A stretch of DNA of 64,000 nucleotides from Batrachochytrium dendrobatidis JAM81. Its lineage: Eukaryota; Chytridiomycota; Chytridiomycetes; Rhizophydiales. How positions within the stretch are numbered: position 1 is the first letter of the stretch; each line of letters starts with the position of its first letter. Positions 10,702 through 20,813 of the stretch are shown piece after piece. The notes under the pieces were generated by a model. It was not told where the DNA came from, did no database searches, and saw only the letters and a list, made by a program, of their open reading frames with translations. The stretch covers positions 786,567 to 850,566 of the forward strand of contig NW_006281102.1 of NCBI RefSeq assembly GCF_000203795.2, in the 5' to 3' direction. Made by a program: the position numbers and the translations under genes.

Positions 10702-11721
10702 TATTCACCAATAATCTTTTAAACTCGTACAGTTTGTACAGTGTTGTCATAAAAGTCATAGTTTGACACATTTTCATCAAGCTATCAGTGAGTATCAGTG
10801 AGTATCAACCAACAAAACTGGTCTTGTTGGTCGATATACTACTTTGCTGAGCTGAAACAAGTGCATTGGCAATGATGCTTTTGTTTAGACTTCATATACG
10901 AGTTACAGTGGTACTGTTACAGTAGAATTGATATCAACTTTGATGAGGTATTGACAAGTAAAAACTCATACAAATCAAACTCATTGATTTATCACTATCT
11001 ATCCAGTGTCGCTAAAGGATCTCGAATCAAGAAAGTAAGATTAGATTTCCAAAATAGTGCCTAATGATGTATATATGCTGTCCATAACAAGTGGCATATA
11101 CTGACTGCTTGACAATAAACTTTGTAGGTAAAACATCCAACACTGGCTGCAAGTATTAAAGAATATTATCAATGTGTAATCACATTTAAGCATGTCACAG
11201 CCCATAGCCGTTTGCGGTATACAGGGTTGTACTCTAGCCCTGACTAAGATGTAGACAGTCTGCACAAGAAGTTGTTTTGAAAGGAGAACGTGACAAATAC
11301 AAGGATGATTAAGAGCAGTTTGTGGCTTCAAGTCTTTCAATACTTAGCAGCACAACAAACACAGGCTGCCTCTGACAAGTGAGCTACGCGTTAGACCAGA
11401 CACAACCAACTCATTCCAATTCTCTGATTCTTTGTGTACTGTCACCGTATCTCCCTTTTCAGTACACAGTGGATATTTACCCTCCCTATCAATGTAAAGC
11501 CTAAAAATATTGTGTTCATGTTACCTGTAAGTAGGGTTTTGTGATCTCCCTTAATCGACCGTCTAAACTATATAATCATCAAGTATCATCCCTGTTTTAA
11601 GATATAATCTTTAGTAGTCTACATTCGCAGTTAAACTGATTTCTAAAATAACTACATCGTTTGGAATTCAATATCAGCTTATTACTAATCAATACATTTA
11701 TTACAAAAAATACTACCAATC
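10702..11721. other. Gene-poor intergenic region
   Basis: About 1 kb. A short direct repeat (ATCAGTGAGT, twice, 10784-10805) is present. A 99-codon open frame on the minus strand (11041-11340) has no recognisable features and I do not call it. The last 150 bp upstream of 11722 are AT-rich and likely hold the promoter of the secreted repeat protein. Confidence 0.4.
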
Positions 11722-14208
11722 ATGAAGTTTATTTCGGCCGCTCTTGTTGCTGCTATGGCTGTCACAGTTACTGCTAGACCTTCTCCATGTATCGGACCTA
11801 ATTGTCCCGCCGCATCACAGCATACAGGGTCTAGTATTATAGATTCATCTTTAAATGCTCCAGCGATAGGATTGCATGATCCATCGGCCCAACAGATTCC
11901 ACATGATCCACAGACTCAACAGATTCCACATGATCCGTCAGCTCAACAGATTCCACATGATCCGTCAGCTCAACAGATTCCACATGATCCGTCGGCTCAA
12001 CAGATTCCACATGACCCATCGGCTCCACATGATCCAAATGATCCGTCGGCTCAACAGATTCCACATGACCCATCGGCTCCACATGATCCAAATGATCCGT
12101 CGGCTCAACAGATTCCACATGACCCATCGGCTCCACATGATCCAAATGATCCGTCGGCTCAACAGATTCCACATGACCCATCGGCTCCACATGATCCAAA
12201 TGATCCGTCGGCTCAACAGATTCCACATGATCCGTCGGCTCAACAGATTCCACATGATCCGTCAGCTCAACAGATTCCACATGATCCGTCGGCTCAACAG
12301 ATTCCACATGATCCGTCAGCTCAACAGATTCCACATGACCCATCGGCCCCACAGACTCCACATGATCCATCGGCTCCACAGACTCCACATGATCCATCGG
12401 CTCAACAGACTCCACATGATCCATCAGCTCAACAGACTCCACAGACTCCAAATGATCCATCGGCTCAACAGACTCCACAGACTCCACATGATCCATCAGC
12501 TCAACAGACTCCAAATGATCCATCGGCTCAACAGATTCCACAGACTCCAAATGATTCATCGGCTCAACAGACTCCACAGACTCCACATGATCCATCAGCT
12601 CAACAGACTCCAAATGATCCATCGGCTCAACAGATTCCACAGACTCCAAATGATTCATCGGCTCAACAGACTCCACAGACTCCAAATGATACATCGGCTC
12701 AACAGATTCCACAAATTTCAAATGATTCATCGGCTCCACAAATTCCAAATGATTCATCGGCTCCACAAATTCCACAGACTCCAAATGATCCGTTGGCTCC
12801 ACAAATTCCACAGACTCCAAATGATCCGTTGGCTCCACAAATTCCACAGACTCAAAATGATACATCGGCTCAAGAAGTTTCAACGATTTCAGAAGTTCCT
12901 GGGTCAGAGGCAACAGGAGTCCCAGATTCACAGACAGCAGGAGTCCCAGGCTCAGAGACAACAGGAGTTCCAGATTCAGAGACAACAGGAGTCCCAGATT
13001 CAGAGACAACAGGAGTCCCAGATTCACAGACAGCAGGAGTCCCAGATTCACAGACGACAGGAGTCCCAGATTCAGAGACAACAGGAGTCCCAGATTCACA
13101 GACGACAGGAGTCCCAGATTCAGAGACAACAGGAGTCCCAGATTCAGAGACAACAGGAGTCCCAGATTCAGAGACAACAGGAGTCCCAGATTCAGAGGAA
13201 ACAGAGACTCCATGTGCTGGATCTAGTTGTCCATTTAGCAAAAAGTCTGGCGATGATAAAGATAGTCCCGAAGAAGAGGAAGAAGAAGAGGAAGAAGAAG
13301 AGGAAGAAGACGATGAAGAAGAGGAAGAGGAAGACGATGAAGAAGATGAAAGCAAGAGCAAAAACAAGAAAAAGAACAAAAACCAAGACGATGAAGAAGA
13401 AGAAGATGATGAAGAAGAAGATGAAGACGATGAAGAAGGTGATGAAGATGAAGGTGATGAAGATAACCCATCTGGCAAAAAGTCGCGTTCATCTAAAAAT
13501 AAGCAACGTCCAGCTGGCGGTGCATCAACATCTAATCCAAATGAACCCGATCATTCATATGGCGAGATTCCTGCACCACCTCCACCTGATCGTTCATATG
13601 GCAATATTCCTCCACCACCCAATCAACCTCCATCGTCTCCACCTGATCGTTCATATGGCAATATTCCTCCTCCACCTAACCATCCACCACCTAACCATCC
13701 ACCACCTAACCATCCACCACCTAACCATCCACCACCTAACCATCCACCACCTAACCATCCACCACCTAACCATCCTCCACCTAACCATCCTCCACCTAAC
13801 CATCCTCCACCTAATCATCCACCACCTGATTATTCATATGGCTATATTCCCCCATCACCTCCATCTTCACCACCTCCACCCAATCAACCTCCATCTCGAC
13901 CTCCACCATCCTCACCACCACCTCCATTTTCACCTCCATCTCGACCTCCACCTAACCAACCTCCATCTCGGCCTCCACCTAACCAACCTCCATCTTCACC
14001 ACCTAATAAGCCTGTCCCCCCCACTCGCTCTTATAACGAACCCCCACCACCCAAACATAAAGTTTCTGTCCCATCGACCATCACACCTACACCTACTTCT
14101 ACACCAGAATATCCTGAAGGAGAAATTGTTACATCCAGTGCATCATTTGCATCGCTTGCAAGTTTCTCGTTTGCAGCCATTGTTATAGCAGCTGCTGCAT
14201 TCTATTAA
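11722..14208 (+). CDS. Secreted, repeat-rich, probably GPI-anchored cell-surface protein
   Basis: Intronless, 828 aa. Residues 1-18 (MKFISAALVAAMAVTVTA) are a clear signal peptide. PCIGPNCP follows. From about residue 52 to 383 come imperfect repeats built on DPSAQQIPH / DPSAQQTPQTPN. Residues about 390-493 are 8-residue repeats of GVPDSETT/GVPDSQTT. A second cysteine pair (PCAGSSCP) precedes a long Glu/Asp run (about 516-580) with Lys clusters. A Pro-rich region follows, with SYGNIPPPP motifs and ten PNHPP units. The C-terminus is Ser-rich then hydrophobic (SFAAIVIAAAAFY), as in GPI-anchor signals. The protein is likely a mannoprotein-like wall or adhesive surface component; that role is inference. 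No family is recognised. The Thr/Ser/Pro-rich repeats would suit O-glycosylation. Confidence 0.85.
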   Translation: MKFISAALVAAMAVTVTARPSPCIGPNCPAASQHTGSSIIDSSLNAPAIGLHDPSAQQIPHDPQTQQIPHDPSAQQIPHDPSAQQIPHDPSAQQIPHDPSAPHDPNDPSAQQIPHDPSAPHDPNDPSAQQIPHDPSAPHDPNDPSAQQIPHDPSAPHDPNDPSAQQIPHDPSAQQIPHDPSAQQIPHDPSAQQIPHDPSAQQIPHDPSAPQTPHDPSAPQTPHDPSAQQTPHDPSAQQTPQTPNDPSAQQTPQTPHDPSAQQTPNDPSAQQIPQTPNDSSAQQTPQTPHDPSAQQTPNDPSAQQIPQTPNDSSAQQTPQTPNDTSAQQIPQISNDSSAPQIPNDSSAPQIPQTPNDPLAPQIPQTPNDPLAPQIPQTQNDTSAQEVSTISEVPGSEATGVPDSQTAGVPGSETTGVPDSETTGVPDSETTGVPDSQTAGVPDSQTTGVPDSETTGVPDSQTTGVPDSETTGVPDSETTGVPDSETTGVPDSEETETPCAGSSCPFSKKSGDDKDSPEEEEEEEEEEEEEDDEEEEEEDDEEDESKSKNKKKNKNQDDEEEEDDEEEDEDDEEGDEDEGDEDNPSGKKSRSSKNKQRPAGGASTSNPNEPDHSYGEIPAPPPPDRSYGNIPPPPNQPPSSPPDRSYGNIPPPPNHPPPNHPPPNHPPPNHPPPNHPPPNHPPPNHPPPNHPPPNHPPPNHPPPDYSYGYIPPSPPSSPPPPNQPPSRPPPSSPPPPFSPPSRPPPNQPPSRPPPNQPPSSPPNKPVPPTRSYNEPPPPKHKVSVPSTITPTPTSTPEYPEGEIVTSSASFASLASFSFAAIVIAAAAFY
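12013..12228 (+). repeat. 54-bp tandem repeat, four copies
   Basis: Four consecutive, essentially identical 54-bp units within the secreted-protein gene, each encoding DPSAPHDPNDPSAQQIPH. They are a higher-order repeat made from the surrounding 27-bp units (DPSAQQIPH), so this block expanded recently. Length is a multiple of three, so copy-number change keeps frame. Confidence 0.9.
13675..13824 (+). repeat. 15-bp tandem repeat encoding PNHPP, ten copies
   Basis: Ten units of CCTAACCATCCACCA and close variants in the Pro-rich part of the secreted protein. Silent changes (CCT for CCA) fall in blocks toward the 3' end, suggesting stepwise duplication. Confidence 0.85.
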
Positions 14209-14275
14209 TTAGAAATAAATTTTGAATAGCAATATCTTTTTAATTATACTTTTTAGTTTGTGATTTGCTATAGTT

Positions 14276-14440
14276 AGTCATTCACGTAAAATGGCCGCTG
14301 GATAGGGGTGTCTGCATAATAAATCATCAGTTTCATGAAATAATTGATGCTAATTTACTGGACAAGATTGCATCTTCTAAACCCATTCAAGTCTAATTAA
14401 ATGTAAAAATAACTTTAAATATTTAACTTGTATTAGATCA
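14276..14440 (-). mobile_element. TIR repeat, copy 3 (3' end fragment)
   Basis: Starts with GTCATTCACGTAAAATGG at 14276. Downstream ATAATAAATCATCAGTTTCATGAAAT and TTTACTGGACAAG, each read in short pieces, match the 3395-3460 part of copy 1. The terminal TACAG is lost or mutated. It lies just 3' of the secreted repeat protein. Confidence 0.6.
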
Positions 14441-14577
14441 GATTGGCAAGTAAGCAAAAAATTCAAGCGCTTACTACTTGCTCAAATTGTTTTAAAGTTG
14501 CATGATAATGTGGTTGCTGAAAGAAAAGACCATTAAATTGTTTCTAATAAGATCGTGTGCTACTGAATGTGCATTTT

Positions 14578-15027
14578 ACAGCCGTATTCACATAGAATGG
14601 AACACTTTTCTGCATTGATCCTGTAATGACTCTACTTTGCTTTGGAGTCGGCAATCGCTAACTATTCGTTGTTATTGAAAATTGATTACTTTTTCTATTG
14701 AAACACTATTCTAATATCAGATACGTTCGCGCTTTAGTTCAACATATTTCAGGAGTGCAACTATACATGCCGGTCACTCGGTGTTTACTTGAGATGTTCG
14801 TTTTGGAGAAAAGAAAGGTTTGGGGTTGAAAAGATGTCAAGGATGTGGAATGTATTGGGATGGAGATGTGAACATTTGCACTGTATTCTTGTACAAGAAT
14901 GAGCACAAAGACCAGTCAACTAATGAGTTTATAAAACAATATTACCCAATAAGATTGGCACCAATCAAACATGACTATTTATCATGTATTTTAGTTTAAT
15001 GTTTCATTTTACATGAATACAGCTGTA
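14578..15027 (+). mobile_element. TIR-bearing element, copy 4 (450 bp, both ends)
   Basis: Left end TACAGCCGTATTCACATAG at 14578; right end CATGAATACAGCTGTA ending 15027, its inverted partner. Subterminal CACTTTTCTG matches the opposite end of copy 1. The interior contains a 69-codon open stretch described separately. Size and structure suggest an internally deleted DNA transposon. The rest of the 14209-15201 gap holds copy 3 and nothing else recognised. Confidence 0.7.
14793..14999 (+). pseudogene. TnpB/Fanzor-like C-terminal zinc-ribbon remnant
   Basis: Open for 69 codons inside element copy 4. It reads LKRCQGCGMYWDGDVN, that is a C-x2-C knuckle followed by a D/G-D-V-N motif. In TnpB and its eukaryotic Fanzor relatives, the last zinc-ribbon Cys pair is followed closely by a RuvC-III motif of the form RDVNAARN. 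The 60.4-kb copy, though interrupted by stops, reads LKRCREC then (after a stop) NVNTA at the same place, so the common ancestor probably had the RDVN form. No full-length protein remains here. Assignment is by motif only. Confidence 0.45.
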
Positions 15028-15201
15028 AATATGAATACATACGCCAAAATTGCTTGTCAAGCAAGGCTGTCCAATAAGAGCTTCTTGTGGATGAATCAAG
15101 TCATAAAATATACAAATCTAAACACGTTCACATTCAAAGCCTATTTCAATATCAGGAGTTTGACTCGAAAAACTGCAACCGCTCGAGCGTAGATATATGC
15201 A

Positions 15202-18200
15202 ATGGCAACCAAAGAATGTTTAACTATACCAGATATATCATCTCATTTGCATAAATCTATATCCGAGTGCCAAAGTGTTAATTTCAGAACGTTTCCAAGA
15301 ACACTTCACAGTCCACTCGCAGATGCATGGCGAAAGACATTTGTATCTGCTTCCAAGAGGTGAGTTTGTACATCTATATTTCAGGCTTATATTAAACTAT
15401 AACTGCAATGTTGGCCACAACTTTTGGTTTGTTCAACCCATTTTTGATATAATGCAGGCGTAGTCAGCAGCTTCTAGATACCAGTATGACAAGTATTATC
15501 GATACAGCCAAATGGAGCACCTGTCTTGAATCAATAGATGTATGTATACATTTGAAATTCGTTGACTATATATGTGTTATTAAACGCTTCAACTCGACAT
15601 TTTTGATGTGTAGATGACACCGTATTTCGCCGTAGGATCCGGAGCCAAAACAAACAATCTGTTTATTCTAGAAAATACTGCAGTAAATAAGCTAGATGCA
15701 GTTGAAAACTACACCCCTCCAGTCGATTCCCTTGTAGTAAGTCTCGCATATATAGTTTACCAACATGCACCATATATTATACTGATTAAAATATAAACTA
15801 GCTCAAGTCAGCGTTTAGTCTTCCTGGTCAAATTTTTGATTTATCTAGTATTGGAGATATACTTGTTACTGCAGGTACATTACTTTGTCTGAAATTCAAA
15901 GATTTGCCTAAATACATCAACTGTAGATCAATCAATCTATATATAATGAAATTAACCAAGTAAACATTGTTCAATCGCTCATTATAGAACCAAATGGGCT
16001 TGCTCAAATTTACAAAGTCGAGTTGCAGGATTTAGGCACAAAAGGAAAAGGCATTACACACGTCCAGGAATGTGTGATTGGTGATACTGCGATATCTAAC
16101 GTTATATCTCCACCAGGAGTATTGATCCAATCCACTCGTTTAAAATGCATTGAGTTGGAACCCACTTCAGCGCCGTTATCTACCAATCGAAATAGTGACT
16201 TTTCTGCAGTTTCAGTTCGTCGTGTATCTGTGATACAAAGTAAAAAGGTGCATCTGTATGACTTGCCAACTTCAAAGGTTATATGCAGCGTGCAGCCAGG
16301 AAATAAACCGTTAAACAAGGTTGTGTATAGCTCACATGCACCTTTTGGATCACTAATGGCTGTGGGCGGTCATGATATGAACTTGTACTTGATGGATTCT
16401 CGCATCATGAGATCTGGAGGTGAAAACTCTCAATCGACAGTTGTATGGAAAACAGCAAACGCTCATTCCATGCCAATTATGGATATCAAATTTAATCCGT
16501 TTATTCCCTATTGGGTAGCATCAAGTGGTAAATTCGAACAAATAGTTTATATTCGTCACGCATATGATCACCCATTTTAACTAATTATTGATACTCGTCA
16601 TGGCATGCATTAGATGCTGGTGGAGCTGTAAAGGTTTGGGACATTCGATATGCTGCTGGACCATCCGCATGCATCAATGGTCACTTTGATTCTGTCAACT
16701 CCATTGCTTGGTCCAATACCCATTGTGATATCATTTCCTTTGGATCGTCAGATCGTGCCTGGCGTGCTTGGTCTATTCAACCAGATCAACTTGTTTCTGC
16801 AGATCCTACTTCCAATATGTTTATTGGATTTCCTGGATCTGATTGGGGTATGTCCATTAATCCTAACGAGTCTGCTCATGCCGTCATTGGATCAAAAATC
16901 ATTGGAGAGCATCAGACCGACTATACTGCTCCCATAGTATCTGGTATGTATTTATAAATTTTGTATTTTGAAATACAAGTAGTAAAAAATCAAACCTGCA
17001 TGATCTAATTGGATACTTGACCATGGAAAATACAGTAATAGCATCCAACACACATGCAGATACGTTCTTGACACTGTCGGCTGCAGGAGAGATTATGAGT
17101 CATACAATTCGTAGCAATCTGCTTGAACAGCTTGCTATACATAGATATGACGACATTTCTGCTCGAAACGTTGAAACAAAAATATATGCTCGAAATCTTA
17201 CAGATACTTTTCAATGCCTTACAAAGTACCTTCGTGCCGAGCGGCCTACAGGGGAAATGACAGCCAAGCACGAGCAAGAGCTGATTGAACTAGTGACAAA
17301 AAAGCCTCCATTAACACCGGCACCTATTTGTTTAGATACAGAGAAGCAAGATCTAAACCGCTCATTTGCTCAGACATCTCATTCAACTACTGCTAATACT
17401 AGTTTGAATACTAATGAAGACTGGTTTTCAGGTGCTGAAAAACATACAGACACTCGCGATATGGTTGTTGCATTCCGTGAAGATCTTGAAACCTATGGAT
17501 ATGGTCTTCCACCAGGCTATGGTATTCATACTCACAATTTTAGTATAGTTGACAAATTGATTCAAAGCCAATTTGATCTTACTGTTATGCGTTTCAAAAT
17601 TGTCGATCAAGTTTTACAAGGAAATTGGCAGGCCATCATTGATAACGAAAAGGCACTTTACAGTGGAATGGAGACAGATTCAGAGTTGCTTGACTGTGAC
17701 ACAATTCAATTTTTTACCGAAGAATTGATTACGCATTCGCTCTTAAAGGGTATGACTATGGTATTAAAGTTTGGGGAGTTGGTGGCAGATACACCCAAAG
17801 CCCATTTTGAGAATCTGGCAAGTACAATGGGATTGCTACTTTTTCCAACGGTTTATGATTCGGCAGAATGGCTGCCTGATTTGCAGTCAAATTTAGCAGC
17901 TCAGCCACAAATTGAAAGACAGGCTACAATTGAAGACTATGTTTCTCGGGTGCGTAGAATGCGATTGTCATTTGGAGAAGATATTGTTTCTCCTACCATT
18001 TACTCTGGCGGGGTAATAAATTCAGCTGTGGGCTCATTGGGATCACCAGTGACTTCTGGTGTGTCATCTACTCCTCAAACACAGTATCTGGTACCTAGCA
18101 GTCCAAGGATATTTCCAAAGGAAGTGACTCTACTTCGAAGTAATAGTTCCAAGTCGCTAGTAAATGTAAAATCATCTCCCGTTAAACCAACTGGCGTCTT

Positions 18201-19572
18201 ACCACTTTTGAGCAAAGTGTCTATTCACAAAGACGCGAGCGGATCCAACTTGTTTAGAGAATTATATATGCGAAAGCACACCCAAATTCTACGTGTTGCT
18301 TCTGAGCCCAAAGAAATCTTGCCCATGATCTCGCTGGAAATGTATGTACCATCAATACTCACATGCCTTGCATTGGTTTATAAGCACGCTTGTCAGTTGA
18401 CTGGTTTGATTTAAATCCGTTTTAATAATAATCTATTTAGTCGACTGATCAAAATTGCCGAAAAACAGTCCGAGAATATTGATGAAGAGATTGTGCAAGC
18501 CATGCAGCAAAATGTCATGACGGACTCGGGTGTATCTGGTGTACGTGGTCGTGGAGGTACCATTTCTTCAAATGCAAGCATGCTCGGTGGACCTATTGTG
18601 GCACCTTTTGAGCGAACCATTTCGGCAACAGCAAACAGATTGTATGTAGATGCACTGCTTGCCACTAAGCGATTTGAGGATTACTTTGGTGCAACTATAG
18701 ATTTGATTGTGGTAGAGTACTTTTGCTATTGATTTGAAAAACATGTGTGTCAATACAATACGAGCATACTCAACTAATCGGCTGATGCTGCACATTTCAA
18801 TCTTAGTCGCAACCAACATCAGATTTTTCGCGTATGCTGTTTAAGCTGATTGAAGTAGAAGGTGTACCGAAACTCAAGACACACATTGATACGTTGTACA
18901 CTACAGCTACCAATCATCTTCAAGCTATTTTTTCAAACACTTCAGCCGTGCCATCCGGCCCACCCAACCCAATGACTTCCAAGAGTTTAGTTCAGGGATC
19001 TAAGCTTTTGAGAGATGCCATGATTGTGCTCGTCAAGTCTGCTGCACACATCATGCAAGGACAAGAGCTTCTTCGTAGCGAAAAATTATACCTCGAGTCT
19101 TTAATGCGTCAAATGACACAGTTGACTGCCAGCATGCTGTAAGTGTTGTACACGGATTTTCATGACAATGATTTCCATTTCCATCTACTTTTACTTGGCT
19201 GAAAAATCAAACATAAAAATTATAGACAACTAAGTGGGATGCTTAGTAAAAGCTTTGAGCATTTCGATAAACAGCTTGGTAAAGGAAACCAGACCACAAG
19301 GTAATTTTTTTGGTGTTGTGACATTGGTGTTGCGTGAATCTTGACCTATACGTGTGATGGACAATTTAATTTCAAATAGAGAGTGGGCACAGACTGTTCA
19401 TGATTCACTGCGAGATGCAGCACGAACCTTTCCACTTTCAGCCAACAAAGCACGACCAACGCAATTGAACGAAAAGGCAGCAACAGGACATACGATCCAC
19501 GAGGAGGTGTTTAGTACACTAGATAAGCTATATCGGGGATTTATTAAGCCTGATGCAGGACAAAGTGCCTGA
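15202..19572 (+). CDS. Large WD40-repeat protein, function not recognised
   Basis: Eleven exons: 15202-15359, 15464-15539, 15614-15736, 15802-15874, 15988-16527, 16614-16943, 17036-18341, 18441-18711, 18807-19138, 19226-19300, 19380-19572. All are GT-AG and phases close, giving about 1158 aa. The N-terminal ~500 residues carry WD-like blades (for example GGAVKVWDIRYAAG, DIISFGSSDRAWRAWSI, THADTFLTLSAAGEI). The middle is mostly helical and includes a Gly/Tyr stretch (TYGYGLPPGYG). A Ser-rich linker follows around residues 770-840, then a helical C-terminus. The general plan, a propeller followed by a helical solenoid, is shared by many coat, transport and nutrient-signalling proteins, but no signature of Sec31, the SEA/GATOR proteins or an IFT protein is clear. 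It could be split into two genes near 18.4 kb, though continuous phase argues for one. Confidence 0.7.
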
Positions 19573-19669
19573 TTGCCAGAAAGATAAAATGGATGGAATT
19601 CGACTGGATAGTTTGAAGTGATTGAATAAAGAAATCGGTTGATTTGACAATTGTTTTACTATTACCAAC

Positions 19670-20571
19670 ATGCAACAGCCTGGAAGCACGTACGGACAGA
19701 GCTCTGGTCAGCAGCAGCCGTATCAACAGCAGCAGCAGCCGTATCAACAGCAGCAGCAACCGTATCAACAACAACAGCAACCGTATCAACAACAGCAACC
19801 GTACCAACAACAACCTCCACATTTCCAGCAGTCACAACAGGCTGACCGATACCCTCCTTCTCCACCCTTACACATGCATGGCAATCAGCAACAGCAGTAC
19901 GGTCCGCAAGGCTCCAGCGCAGCATACCCTCCTACTCCACCAACAGCTGGCTATCCAGCCATGCAGCAACCTCGACAACAGCACCAGCAAACCTACTCTG
20001 CGTATCCAGAATACAATCCTCAATCCAACGTCGTGGGTGGGCGATCATACCAGGGCTCAGTGTCAGGTCTTTCTGGCTGGAATGACCCTCCTAAGCAGAC
20101 TGCTGATGCTGATGCTGCCGAACACATTTTAAAAGTTGCTGGAGCCGCACCCGAAGGTGTGATTGTTGCTTCATTTACCGCCGCTATGGATCTAGCTCGC
20201 AGTATCCTGGATGTATGTATCGCTTTGTCTTTTAGCTTTTGTAACATTACAATCTAATCCTTGATGATGCTTTCAACCATACTACACATATGAACTTGCT
20301 GGGACTCTAGCGTATGCCAAATCAACGCCAAAAAGTCGAGGATACAGATAGGAGAATCGACGGTTTATTTGATCGTCTTGCCAACCACAAAATCCAATCA
20401 CAGCGAATGGTGTTTGCCCAACTTTTTCAAGTAGCACAGGCATTGAATTCTAAATCTTATATGGAAGCACAGGCCATGATATTGAAAATGATGACATCAA
20501 ATTATGCTGATGAAACCCAGTGGATTTTGGGAGCTAAGCGGTTGGTTGAATTACTGATGCTTTTGGGCTAA
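19670..20571 (+). CDS. Gln/Pro-rich protein with SRA1/Sec31-C-terminal-like domain
   Basis: Two exons, 19670-20212 and 20311-20571, phase 0, 267 aa. The N-terminal half is built of QQQQPYQQ repeats and then Pro/Tyr/Gln-rich sequence. It ends with GWNDPPK, a motif also found before the helical tail of Sec31. The C-terminal ~130 residues form a helical bundle with VEDTDRRIDGLFDRL, LFQVAQALNSKSY and ADETQWILGAKRLVELL. This matches the pattern of the SRA1 domain shared by steroid receptor RNA activator protein and the Sec31 C-terminus. No WD40 or solenoid part of Sec31 is attached: the stop of the preceding gene and the start here are 97 bp apart. It is either a stand-alone SRA1-domain protein or a detached Sec31 tail. 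Confidence 0.65.
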
Positions 20572-20813
20572 CTTTGCTTTTGGATCGAGGTATATCATGT
20601 GTGACTGTCACAATACATGTAGTGTTTTCCATGTGTTGAATTAGCTTGCAAGGACTGGGTTTCACCTACAGCCGACATCTCAATGACTTGCAAAATAGTT
20701 TAAATAAAAACGAGTGGTTTTCAAAAATCTTGATTAGTTTTTGAAGTGGAAAAATTCGGCATCTTCAAAATGTTGGCAACTTTTAATCTAATATCACTTA
20801 CAACATCTAATAA

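Noticed and set aside
11900..12420. Regular repeats resembling a CRISPR array
   Set aside because: The units are contiguous, in frame and coding, with no unique spacers; the genome is eukaryotic.
11837..13213. 458-codon open frame on the minus strand, and a 770-codon plus-strand frame, across the repeat gene
   Set aside because: They exist because the 27-bp and 24-bp repeats lack stops in several frames. The 828-aa frame alone has a signal peptide and a GPI-like end.
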